Below are positions 44,901-52,882 of a DNA stretch of 64,000 nucleotides, piece after piece (positions within the stretch are counted from its first letter, which is position 1; each line of letters opens with the position of its first letter). Where the stretch lies: contig OZ244864.1 in assembly GCA_965221195.1 (NCBI GenBank), positions 1,488,001 to 1,552,000 of the forward strand, read 5' to 3'. Under the pieces are notes generated by a model, which saw only the letters and a program-made list of their open reading frames with translations, searched no databases and had not been told where the DNA came from. The stretch is from Poriferisodalis sp965221195. GTDB taxonomy: Bacteria > Actinomycetota > Acidimicrobiia > Acidimicrobiales > Poriferisodalaceae. Position numbers and translations under genes: made by a program.

Positions 44901-47900
44901 TGAGTTCCGGCAGCGTGTAACTGGTACTAGCACGTGGGATAGCTGGACTGAGATTTCTAATAGTGATGCGGATACTACCAGCCACACGGTTACTGGGTTA
45001 ACTGGCGGTACTGCATATGATTTCCAAATACAAGCACTAGCCGGCATAGCGGTAGGCACCAGATCAGATGTTGTGTCGGCTACACCGTTGTTGCCTGATC
45101 CGCCTGCGAAGTTGGCTAATGTGAGGGTTAAGCCGGCGCCTACAAGGGTGACTGTGTTTTTTGATGAGCCCTCTAATAGTGCGATTACTGGTTATCAGTA
45201 TCGTCAGCGTGTTGGTACTTCTGGTGTTTGGAGTGGTTGGAACGATGTTGCGGAAGCCGATGTGGGTAGAGGACAAATTTTCATTGCCTCATTAACGAAT
45301 GGTGTTACCTATGATTTTCAGGTACGCGCTGTGATTGGAAACGTTAAGGGTGTTGCGTCTGATGTTGTGTCTGGCACACCGTTCCCGCCACCGGCGAAGC
45401 CTACGGGTTTGTCGGCTACCGGAGGTGTCAACCAGGTAACGTTGTCTTGGTCTGATCCGTCTAACAGTAACATTACTGCCTATCAGTTCCGCCAGCGTGT
45501 AACTGGTAGTAACACATGGGATGCCTGGACTACTATTTCTAATAGTGATGCGGATACTACCAGCCACACGGTTTCTGGGTTGACTGGCGGTACTGCATAT
45601 GATTTCCAAATACGACCACGCGTCGACCTTGTATTAGGCACTGCTTCTGACACCGTGTCGGCTACACCTTCGGGTTTTGTGGTTTCTGTTGTTGCTGCTG
45701 ATTTGATGGAGTCTGAGTCGTCTGGTACGCGTAGCGGTGTTTTTCGTGTGAGTGTGAGCCCTGTGAGGTCTGTGGCTGTTGCGTTGCGGTTTTGTTTTGA
45801 GAGTTCTTTTACGACTTCTAGTTTTACGGTTAGTGTTGGTGGAAGCCAAGTGTCTTTGGATAGTAATGGGTGTGTTGATCGTGAAGGGGCGGGGGGTTCT
45901 GTAAATCAAATTACTTTTACTGTTAATGGAACGAATGATTCTGTTGATGAGCCTGATGAGGTAGTTACTGTAACGGTGTTGGAGGATCCTGATAATACGT
46001 TGCCTGCTGGTGTGGTGATTGATTCTGATAATGATGAGGCGTCGATTAAGATTCGCGATGATGATGCGACTGTAGTTTCGTTGGCTCGTGTGGGTTCGGG
46101 GGCGATACGTGAGGGTGGTACAGCAGAGTTTACTGTTGGTTTGAGTCGTGCGTTGGTTGCGGGTGAGACGGTTGATGTGCCGTTGTCGGTTGGGGGGACG
46201 AATGTGGGTGTTGCTGATTGGTCGTTGGCGTTGAAAACAGGGCAGAGTGTAAACACTGGTGTGACTTTGTCGGGTGAAACTACTGCTACACCTAAGGTAA
46301 GTTTCTCAGGTGCTGCAGCGCAAACAGCTACGCTTGTGTTGTCCGCGTTAATAGATGATGATACGAGTGTTGAAACGTTTACTGTCGCGTTGGGCCCTGA
46401 TGGGACTGGTGCGAACGGGTTTGATGTTGCAACGTTAGCTACGAATGTGGGTGGTGGTGCTGATCCGCATGCTAGTAATAAAACTTTTGATTTAACAGTA
46501 AATAATCCTAGTCCTGCTGCTGCTCTGTCAGGGTTGACAGCGGCTGCGGGTAACACTCAAGTCACACTAAGTTGGGATGATCCGTCTAACAGTGATATTG
46601 CTAGCTACGAGTACCGCCAAGGAACAGGTGACACAGTATCTTGGAACAACTGGACTGCGATTCCTAACAGTGACGCGGATACCACAAGTCACACGGTAAC
46701 CGGGTTAACAAACGGCACACAATACAGCTTCCAAATCAGAGCCGTATGGAGCGGTGTGGCTGGCACCGCATCAACCACCGTCACAGCCACACCTGAGGTG
46801 TTGGTTGCTATAACCCCGGTTGGTATCAAACTCGACACTGCGTCACTGGTTGAGGGTGAGTTGTTGGCTGTCACGGTTGAGCGTCAAAGCGCCGGTGAGG
46901 CTGTAACTATACCTATCAATCTTGTTATTGATAATGTTGGCACTGTTGCGTCTTCGCCGGTCCGGATATCTGCTGGAGCGCGTACCGCTGGTGCGACTTT
47001 GAAAGCTCCTAACGACCGGGTTGACGAGGCCACCCAAGAGGCGTGGCGGGTTGAACTTGGCACGCTGCCTACTATTTACACACCCGCCCCCACCACACCT
47101 GACACCACACCCGGTGCCCCACCGGCTCATGAGCAACTACTCGGCGTGCAACATTTCACAGTGCTAGACAACGACCCCACTGTAGTCACACTCGCTGCTT
47201 CTGAAAACAATAACGGGCCTGTGACTGAAGGTGCCAGTAAACAGTTCACCATCACACTCAACCGCGGTCTTGTCGCAGGCGAAACGCTACCCGTACCATT
47301 AGTGTTTGGGGGCACCGCGACACTTAACAGCGACTACAGCGTTGCTTGCCCCACCACGGCACCTGTCGGGGTGGCTTGTAGTAACAACAATCTTAATCGT
47401 AGTGACACTCCACGGGTGACGTTCACCGGGCCACCTGAAGGTGTCACAGCTACCACGCTCACGTTGACACTCAATGTTGCTACCGATGATTATCTGGAAA
47501 CCGACACTGCCACTGAGGTCAATAATGATATTCGCACTGGCACTGAAACCATACATGTCACCCTCGGTGAACTCAATGACACCTCTGGTAACGGTCTTGG
47601 AGGTGGCGCAACCGCGGTCAACAACCTCGAAGCGTTTACTATTACCGACACCACTGATCCCACCAACGCTATCCCATCACCACCAGACCCGGTTACACCC
47701 GACAACACTACTGAACCTGAAGCCACTGCCCCGGTCTATAGGGTGCCGACCAGCCTCATCGCGGACGTGCGCTCATATGCTGCTGAAACCCACAACGGCA
47801 TAGCGCATGTCACGCGTTGGCAACAAGTGCTCTTAGCGTTCGGTGACACCGTGCCAGGGTTCACCGGCACCCCCATCACACTCACCGAGGCGCAAATTTA

Positions 47901-49029
47901 TGCGCGACAGTTCTGGAACATCCGCTGGGACCCCGTAGTAGAAGCGTTACAACAACTCAACAACAACCCCCAACCACAAAACCCCGAACCAACCACACCA
48001 GACGTCTACACCGTACCCGCTAGCCTGATCGCCGACGTGCGCTCATATGCTGCTGAAACCCACAACGGCACCGCACACGTCACACGCTGGCAACAAGTCC
48101 TCCTCGCGTTCGGTCAAACCGTCCCCGGGTTCACCGGCACCCCCATCACCCTCACCGAAGCACAAACCTATGCGCAACAATACTGGAGTGTCCGCTGGGA
48201 CCCCGTAGTCAACGCCCTACAACAACTCGCCAACAACCCACCACCACCACCGCAATCTAAAGACCCACAAATAGACCCACAACCACAACCAGAACCTGTG
48301 CCACCCGAACCTGTGCTACCCAGAATCGGCATCACCACACACACCAACAACATCACCGAAGGCCAAAACGCTACCTTCACCCTCACCGCCGTACCCCCAC
48401 CCACCACCAACCTCGACGTCACCGTCAACATCACCACCACCGGCAACTACGGCATAACCACCAGCACACACACCACAACCATTGACACCACCGGCACCGG
48501 CACCCTCACCATAGCCACCACCAACGACAACACAGACGAACCAAACGGCACCATCACCATCACCCTCACCACCAACACCACCTACACAATCGACACCACC
48601 AACAGCACAGCCACCATCAACATCAACGACGACGACGCACCCACCCAAACCACCAACACACCCATCATCTCAATAACCGACCGAACCATCACCGAAGGCG
48701 ACCAAACACTCGGCGATCTAGCCTACCTCAACCTCTACCCCGTCACCGTCACCTTGAACCAACCCCACAACAAAAGCGTCTGGATCTCATTCACCATCAC
48801 CCACCTCGGCACCGGACCAGGCTACGCCACCCCACACCAAGACTTCGCCCCACGCAAACTACGAAGCTTCATCATCCCAACCGGCACCACCACCAAAAAC
48901 ATCTACGTCCACATCAAAAACGACAACACCAAAGAACCCAACGAAACCTTCCAAATCACCCTCCACAACCCCCTACGCGCACAAATCGGCGACGGACAAG
49001 CCACCATCACCATCAAAGACAACGACTAA
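41935..49029 (+). CDS. Giant secreted FN3/Calx-beta surface protein
   Basis: From GTG 41935 the product is about 2,364 residues; the frame is open to 41779. A Sec signal peptide follows an RRR stretch (LVAALVVAVLAVGLAPVGV...AEAQ). Then come about 12 FN3 domains (42150-45675; PSNSxITxYxFRQ and LTNGTxYxFQIRA repeats), two Calx-beta-like domains (45675-46510, with EPDEVVTVTV), a 13th FN3 (46510-46800), two more Calx-beta-like stretches (46800-47740), two copies of an unnamed ~80-residue module with SLIADVRSYAAETHNG (47741-47980, 48004-48250), and two C-terminal Calx-beta domains ending NDND. These are calcium-binding, adhesive architectures, and no enzyme domain or sorting signal is seen. Base composition switches along the gene (T/G-rich, then C/A-rich). 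It is a likely adhesin or matrix protein. Confidence 0.85.
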   Translation: MTGEQAGVTNSGLGRVGGPGWWRALKATLVVAKASGSGWRRRLVAALVVAVLAVGLAPVGVLSPAPAEAQTAPGKPTGLSASPGFKAVTLSWNNPSNSNITQYQFQQRIAGSSWGSVWDLIPGSGANSTAYVVAGLTNGVTYDFRIRAIAGLSNSAASDVVSATPFDSPAAPSNLVASAGDGRVALSWDNPFNSNIFSYQFRYASGTLSSSDSWKPVVGSDASTTSHLVTGLTNGTQYTFQIRPIGRNFVRGLESVMVTATPEAGLVLAPYGFRLAGYGSESLMVSWDDPSNNAITGYQYRIGSGVPYSWGNWTEINNSSASTVSHTLGSLVNGVRYGVQVRAVLGAKVSQPSRVVYGYPAADVSGLATRRGDTRVTLEWTRVSNAGIDGFEYQIIEGQTSGEWTAIPGSDGGTRSFTVLGLTNGTAYKFKVRTTQGRLSATAAEVGPVTPAAGVKAIAAAPANFRATRWFNTGFEVQWDEPDNAAVTGYQYSTSRTSDPEGGWYGWAAIPGDRKTTTFQRSSGFANKTAVYVRIRAVVGSTPGIASRPVLIVPNAPVVLSPNAGDKQVTLSWPDPENSYIVGWEYSARQALGTITLASRWTLIPNSDATTTSHTVDNVNGTLINDATFYNFRVRPVFGAGLTGALSNQVQSTPTAARKAKPAAPRNFRVTSFTYDTSTSKLDAVFSSADLSNPNITNYKWTLRRVSAENPHVNHTSTGRTLRIAQIDADIAHEACVRAAIKISEGNFVDGFPSCIRFTTYPPPTGLTAQASTSQVKLSWTDPNVDAIAWYQYRVGTGEIGSIEWQAWNGVPNSNADTTTHTVGGLTNGTQYRFQLRAGVTGQPPTPPSTIVTATPVLPDRPAKLANVSVTVGNQSVTLGWDNPNSDVVDGYEYRQGTGDPLSWGEWTAFSGRFTGARLQRVVVGLTNGTAYSFQIRATAGTVKGASSDTVTGTPVAPPAKPTGLSATGGVNQVTLSWSDPSNSSITRYEFRQRVTGTSTWDSWTEISNSDADTTSHTVTGLTGGTAYDFQIQALAGIAVGTRSDVVSATPLLPDPPAKLANVRVKPAPTRVTVFFDEPSNSAITGYQYRQRVGTSGVWSGWNDVAEADVGRGQIFIASLTNGVTYDFQVRAVIGNVKGVASDVVSGTPFPPPAKPTGLSATGGVNQVTLSWSDPSNSNITAYQFRQRVTGSNTWDAWTTISNSDADTTSHTVSGLTGGTAYDFQIRPRVDLVLGTASDTVSATPSGFVVSVVAADLMESESSGTRSGVFRVSVSPVRSVAVALRFCFESSFTTSSFTVSVGGSQVSLDSNGCVDREGAGGSVNQITFTVNGTNDSVDEPDEVVTVTVLEDPDNTLPAGVVIDSDNDEASIKIRDDDATVVSLARVGSGAIREGGTAEFTVGLSRALVAGETVDVPLSVGGTNVGVADWSLALKTGQSVNTGVTLSGETTATPKVSFSGAAAQTATLVLSALIDDDTSVETFTVALGPDGTGANGFDVATLATNVGGGADPHASNKTFDLTVNNPSPAAALSGLTAAAGNTQVTLSWDDPSNSDIASYEYRQGTGDTVSWNNWTAIPNSDADTTSHTVTGLTNGTQYSFQIRAVWSGVAGTASTTVTATPEVLVAITPVGIKLDTASLVEGELLAVTVERQSAGEAVTIPINLVIDNVGTVASSPVRISAGARTAGATLKAPNDRVDEATQEAWRVELGTLPTIYTPAPTTPDTTPGAPPAHEQLLGVQHFTVLDNDPTVVTLAASENNNGPVTEGASKQFTITLNRGLVAGETLPVPLVFGGTATLNSDYSVACPTTAPVGVACSNNNLNRSDTPRVTFTGPPEGVTATTLTLTLNVATDDYLETDTATEVNNDIRTGTETIHVTLGELNDTSGNGLGGGATAVNNLEAFTITDTTDPTNAIPSPPDPVTPDNTTEPEATAPVYRVPTSLIADVRSYAAETHNGIAHVTRWQQVLLAFGDTVPGFTGTPITLTEAQIYARQFWNIRWDPVVEALQQLNNNPQPQNPEPTTPDVYTVPASLIADVRSYAAETHNGTAHVTRWQQVLLAFGQTVPGFTGTPITLTEAQTYAQQYWSVRWDPVVNALQQLANNPPPPPQSKDPQIDPQPQPEPVPPEPVLPRIGITTHTNNITEGQNATFTLTAVPPPTTNLDVTVNITTTGNYGITTSTHTTTIDTTGTGTLTIATTNDNTDEPNGTITITLTTNTTYTIDTTNSTATININDDDAPTQTTNTPIISITDRTITEGDQTLGDLAYLNLYPVTVTLNQPHNKSVWISFTITHLGTGPGYATPHQDFAPRKLRSFIIPTGTTTKNIYVHIKNDNTKEPNETFQITLHNPLRAQIGDGQATITIKDND

Positions 49030-49051
49030 CCCCACCAAAACGAAACTCGTC

Positions 49052-49444
49052 TTAGGAGCGCGCGCTCAAGGCTAATAGACCGTGCGCAATTGCAGTTTGG
49101 GCAAGCGCGACATCAAATGTAGCAATCGCTCTTGCACCATTGCGGAGCGCGGTGTCAAGTACGACGGCATCGGGCAACCGCAATCTAGATTCGGCACGCA
49201 GTTTCGCCCAGTGCGTTGGCGCGTCGCGTGCAACCTCAGGAACCTCAAAAGCAGCCCTCAATCTGAGAGTTGCGTCTTGTAAGACACCTAATTGGGCGGG
49301 CGCAACGAGACATTCTGCGAACGTGACCGGATGCAACCACACGTCTTCGTCTCCGATGTGGCGGCTAATGGCAGCGGCGCGAAGATGGTGACGGTCGCTG
49401 GGGTCTCGCAATGCAATAACCCAACTGGCGTCGGCCACGATCAC
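49052..49444 (-). CDS. vapC: PIN-domain toxin, VapC type
   Basis: The 130-aa product has the PIN-domain acidic set: Asp in VIVADASWVIAL, Glu in TFAECLVAP, Asp in RLPDAVVLDTAL and Asp in IATFDVAL. VapC toxins are ribonucleases that cleave tRNA or rRNA. The start is GTG 49444, which overlaps the upstream frame's TGA in a GTGA junction; a longer in-frame extension lacks PIN similarity and runs through the antitoxin gene. It is convergent with the giant surface gene, 22 bp from its stop. Confidence 0.82.
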   Translation of the reverse strand: MIVADASWVIALRDPSDRHHLRAAAISRHIGDEDVWLHPVTFAECLVAPAQLGVLQDATLRLRAAFEVPEVARDAPTHWAKLRAESRLRLPDAVVLDTALRNGARAIATFDVALAQTAIAHGLLALSARS

Positions 49445-49680
49445 GCAGGCCAGTCCTCGGCTCGGTCGTATAGCTGCGAAGATTCGGGCAGTGACCCGGT
49501 GAGTTCTGCTCGGGCTGTAGCGCGCGCATTCGGCGACCGACCGCCGCAGGCCCAATCGAGCACTACGTGTTGCACAAGTTTCGCTCTGGGGGCAGACGGC
49601 CAGCGCTGCGACGCGATGTCGAGCACATCGGCGATCTCGTCTGATTCTGTCAATGGGTGGCGGGGTCTTGCTGTAGGCAC
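49441..49680 (-). CDS. vapB: Probable VapB-type antitoxin
   Basis: The 79-aa frame (GTG 49680) ends with a TGA that overlaps the toxin start by 4 bases, the standard toxin-antitoxin arrangement. The text ESDEIADVLDIASQRWPSAPRAKLVQHVVLDWACGG suits a small DNA- and toxin-binding protein; the Trp and acidic C-terminus (LYDRAEDWPA) fit a toxin-neutralising tail. No clear AbrB or RHH signature is visible, so the identity rests on position and size. The frame is open further upstream to 49767. Confidence 0.6.
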   Translation of the reverse strand: MPTARPRHPLTESDEIADVLDIASQRWPSAPRAKLVQHVVLDWACGGRSPNARATARAELTGSLPESSQLYDRAEDWPA

Positions 49681-49785
49681 GCAGGAAAGTGTAGCACGTG
49701 GTGCAGCACTTGACGACTCGCAACCTCCAGCGTGATGCCTGGGTCTCTGTGCAGACTCAAGAGGCATGATATTTAGTTGCGATCT

Positions 49786-50238
49786 TTAGTTGCGCCAGAA
49801 CAAGATGACGTCAAGCGGGTTGATGTCTCCCACTGTGAACCAGATCGAAGCGGTGATGCCTGCTGCGGCGACCAGCACCATGGTGACGATGGTTGAGCGG
49901 GGTAGTTTGCCTTGTGCGTCCGATGGCAGGCGCTCGCGGACACGCCGCAGCAGTCGATCGGCCCAAGCAGCGTCCCGAGCCAAAATGCCGAGCCCGACGG
50001 CAATTACGAGCATTCCTGGGCCCGGTAGCGGCAACATGATGATGCCCAGTACGACAACGGCGACACCGAAGCCCATGCGGAAAAGACGCATAACGGAGCC
50101 GCGCCATGCCAGTTGGCGCGTCGGTTCGCGTTCGCCTGTCTCAAACTCAGCTTCGATGGCAGCCGCCCGAAACCGCTCAGCGCGGGTCGGATCTTCCGAA
50201 TCGTCCGGCTTTGGCGTGTCTTTGTCAGGTTCGGTCAT
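49786..50238 (-). CDS. PGPGW-type small membrane protein
   Basis: The 150-aa product has a charged N-terminus (1-50), then a helix with the LPGPGMLVIAVGLGILARD motif of the PGPGW/TIGR02611 family and a final helix (STIVTMVLVAAAGITASIWFTV). The family is of unknown function and common in actinobacteria. Degenerate repeats (GGCTAGGCAGTAAA and CAAGCAGAACAG units) fill the 50300-50380 spacer upstream. Confidence 0.75.
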   Translation of the reverse strand: MTEPDKDTPKPDDSEDPTRAERFRAAAIEAEFETGEREPTRQLAWRGSVMRLFRMGFGVAVVVLGIIMLPLPGPGMLVIAVGLGILARDAAWADRLLRRVRERLPSDAQGKLPRSTIVTMVLVAAAGITASIWFTVGDINPLDVILFWRN

Positions 50239-50385
50239 GGCTCAAATTGGCAGGTGTCAACAAGACGGCAATAGTGTGGCGCTTCAGCGGCCAGCCGGTA
50301 GCGGCTAGGCAGTAAAGGCTAGGCAGTAAATGCCCAGCAGAGCAGTGGATGCCAAGCAGAACAGCAAGTAGCAGGGAGGGCAAGA

Positions 50386-51261
50386 ATGCCGACCGTTGAG
50401 AGATCCAGCCCGATTACTTGGACGGTGGGCGATGTCCGGCTCACCCGCATCGCAGAGCTTGAGGCGCAGTGGCCGTTCGGCATCTTACTGCCGGGCGCTG
50501 AGGACATCATCGACGACCACGACTGGCTGCGACCCGACTTTGTCACCGACGACGGCCTTATGCGACTGTCGATGCACTCAGTGGTGATCGAATCGTTGGG
50601 TTTGCGCATCATCGTGGACACCTGTGTCGGCAACGACAAGCCGCGCCCGGGTGCTCCTCCGTTCGATCAACTCGCTACACCGTTTCTAGATGATCTTGAG
50701 TCGGCGGGTTTCGCTCCTGAGAGCATCGACTATGTGGTGTGTACTCATCTGCACGTTGACCATGTGGGTTGGAACACCCGGCTCGTCAACGACCAGTGGG
50801 TACCGACGTTCCCCAATGCCCGCTACTTGTTCTGTGAGACCGAGTACGACTATTGGCGCGCTGAGCCGCAGCATTACGGGCCGGTCTTTGAAGACTCCGT
50901 TCAGCCGATCATCGATGCTGGCCTAGCGGACCTCACAAGCGCCGATCACCGCATCAACGACGAAGTGTGGTTTGAGCCGACACCCGGCCATACCCCCGGC
51001 CACGTCAGCGTCATTGTTTCCTCGCAAGGGCAGCAGGCGGTGATCACCGGCGACATGATTCACCACCCTGTGCAGTTCGCCCGCCCCGACATGGCTTCAA
51101 GCGCCGACTACCAAGCCGACGGCACCTCCACTGCTACCCGTTTGGAGGCGTTCGGACGCTGGTGCGACGGCCGGCTCGTCATTGGCACCCATTTCGCCGG
51201 CCGCACCGCCGGCCACATCATCCCAACCGAGACCCCAAACACCTGGCGCTTCAACCCCTAG
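50386..51261 (+). CDS. MBL-fold metallo-hydrolase
   Basis: The 291-aa product has the metal site THLHVDHVGWN (HxHxDH) at about residue 125, a later His in PTPGHTPGHVSVIV, Asp in ITGDMIHHP and a final His in GTHFAGRTAGHI. It resembles AHL-lactonase-like or general metal-dependent hydrolases. The substrate is unknown. The ATG at 50386 is preceded by GGAGGG at 50374-50379, a good ribosome-binding site. Confidence 0.88.
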   Translation: MPTVERSSPITWTVGDVRLTRIAELEAQWPFGILLPGAEDIIDDHDWLRPDFVTDDGLMRLSMHSVVIESLGLRIIVDTCVGNDKPRPGAPPFDQLATPFLDDLESAGFAPESIDYVVCTHLHVDHVGWNTRLVNDQWVPTFPNARYLFCETEYDYWRAEPQHYGPVFEDSVQPIIDAGLADLTSADHRINDEVWFEPTPGHTPGHVSVIVSSQGQQAVITGDMIHHPVQFARPDMASSADYQADGTSTATRLEAFGRWCDGRLVIGTHFAGRTAGHIIPTETPNTWRFNP

Positions 51262-51275
51262 CCTCGCGCTCCGCC

Positions 51276-51638
51276 ATGAACCTAACCGAGAGCTACCGAT
51301 CCACAGTGCCCCGGCAGTTGCTGACGCGCTTTGAGTGGCGTGAAGTGCGCAACGCCGCCGCGATTGCCAAGGCCACTAATCATGAAGAGTGGGCCGACAT
51401 CATGACGGTTCTCGACGAATTCGAACTGACCCTCGCTGAGATGATGCTGCCCGGCGGAAACAAGTCGGTTGTTCGGCCATCAAGCTGCCGACGTCAAGTG
51501 CCGCAATGTCTTTCCAGTCCATCGTGTCGTAACGAGAGAGCCGCCGGTGCTCGGGTGCGACTTTGCCCGTCCGGTTCTGAAATCGCCAAGGCGGATCGGC
51601 CAGCACCGTCCCGAACGGCCCACCAGCTACCTCGCTGA
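51276..51638 (+). pseudogene. 5' fragment of a BglII-like restriction endonuclease gene
   Basis: From ATG 51276 about 63 codons read RSTVPRQLLTRFEWREVRNAAAIAKATNHEEWADIMTVLDEFELT...PGGNKS. This matches my recollection of the N-terminus of actinobacterial BglII/BstYI-type endonucleases. From about 51468 the frame continues into antisense methyltransferase DNA and ends at 51638. The catalytic part is absent, so the enzyme must be inactive. Confidence 0.6.
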
Positions 51639-51681
51639 GCCTCGGGGGGTTACACAAATCAACGGCTTTTGCTTGCCTCAT
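51468..51681 (-). pseudogene. 5' fragment of an MT-A70-type DNA adenine methyltransferase gene
   Basis: The minus frame from ATG 51681 reads GPFGTVLADPPWRFQNRTGKVAPEHRRLSRYDTMDWKDIAAL. This is the N-terminus of MT-A70 methyltransferases with the catalytic DPPW. It breaks off near 51468, beyond which the frame (to 51400) is antisense to the endonuclease fragment. The C-terminal SAM-binding half is missing. The two fragments face each other tail to tail, as if one deletion removed both 3' ends. Confidence 0.75.
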
Positions 51682-51905
51682 CGCATGTACTCCCGTGACG
51701 TATGGCGGCGACGGTTATCTGACGAGCGCAACGCTGGCTGCCCGTGCTTCTCCCTATGTCCTACCAGCCGGGAGTCACACGCATCTGCATCTTGACGGAT
51801 TGCGCGTTCGTTGCGACGAGCCAACGGCAGATGATGAGGGCCGGTGCCGTCTCAGCAGCCGAGCCGATCAGCATTTGGTGGGGGGCCGAGGGCAGCCGAT
51901 GTGCT
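51682..51905. other. Non-coding or decayed spacer
   Basis: No convincing gene was found between the methyltransferase remnant and the phosphatase stop. Small plus-strand frames exist but resemble no family known to me. The tract may be further debris of the restriction-modification locus. Confidence 0.4.
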
Positions 51906-52727
51906 TCAGATCAGAAGGTTTGCTTGCAGCATCTCTAGGGCTGCTGGGTCAAGGCCGTGCGCGAGCAGGTAGCCCTCCGCACCTGTCCTGTGCCTTCGCT
52001 TGAGCCCTGTGCCTTCTCGTGTGTCTTCGCTCGAACTGCGTCCGAAGCGGTTGTCAAGTTCTGTCAGCACTGCGGCCATCACTGCGCGCGGCGCGCTGAG
52101 GATGGCTCGCACGTCGTCGATGTCGATGCCGACCCGCACGAATTCCGGCATCAGCTCAGCGATGCGCTGGCGCGAACGCGGATTGTCTGACAAGCAGTAA
52201 TCGTCGAGCACTGCCTCACGGTCAACGCCTAGGGCTTCTAGCAAGAGCGCAGAGGCAATACCGCTGCGGTCCTTGCCAGCAGTGCAGTGAAACAGCATCG
52301 GCAGATGGTCAACATCGGCCGCTATGGCGGCGAACTGGGCGAACCGTTCGCCGTATTCCCCGAGCATTTGCAGGTACCGCCCCGCCATGTCGTCTTCGCT
52401 GACCGACCGCAGCCGACCCTCAATTATCTGGTCCACCATGCTGATGTCACTGTCGACAGTGTCGCCCACCGGCAACGACAGATGAGTAGTTACACCGGGC
52501 CACAGCCGCGAGCGATCCCGCTCAATCTCTGGTTCGGCTCGCAGGTCCACCACCGTTCGGATGCCCCGGCTGGTGAGTTCTTCGAGATCATCGGCACTCA
52601 GCGCGCTCAAGCGATCGGAGCGAAACAGTGCTCCCATCCGCACATGACGGCCTCCCGCCGCGGGGTAGCCGCCGAGGTCACGGCAATTCTTAGCGCCCTC
52701 CAAGGCGACCACAGCATCCCGACGCAT
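51906..52727 (-). CDS. Tyrosine-protein phosphatase family protein
   Basis: The 273-aa product has NCRDLGGYPAAGGRHVRMGALFRSDRLSALSADD, RTVVDLRAEPE and the catalytic P-loop FHCTAGKDRSGIASALLLEALGV (HCxxGKDRSG). This is the bacterial Y_phosphatase3 (LipA/PtpB-like) family, which removes phosphate from phosphotyrosine, phosphoserine or phosphoinositides. ATG 52727 gives the usual N-terminus; the frame is open much further upstream without similarity. It diverges from the quinone oxidoreductase. Confidence 0.9.
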   Translation of the reverse strand: MRRDAVVALEGAKNCRDLGGYPAAGGRHVRMGALFRSDRLSALSADDLEELTSRGIRTVVDLRAEPEIERDRSRLWPGVTTHLSLPVGDTVDSDISMVDQIIEGRLRSVSEDDMAGRYLQMLGEYGERFAQFAAIAADVDHLPMLFHCTAGKDRSGIASALLLEALGVDREAVLDDYCLSDNPRSRQRIAELMPEFVRVGIDIDDVRAILSAPRAVMAAVLTELDNRFGRSSSEDTREGTGLKRRHRTGAEGYLLAHGLDPAALEMLQANLLI

Positions 52728-52882
52728 GGACTCGCAGGGTACGCAAACGCAGCCGGGATGCGTGTGCAGCCGAGCCTTCTGCCACTTCCACATCTGCGGC
52801 AACGACGACGCTACGGCTCGAATGCCTGTTCTCCTGCGGCGATGCTCCTGCATGCAGCTTCGGAGGGCTACCGTCACCGTGC

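Noticed and set aside
35800..49029. Diversity-generating retroelement or retron
   Set aside because: No reverse transcriptase or template-repeat arrangement was found.
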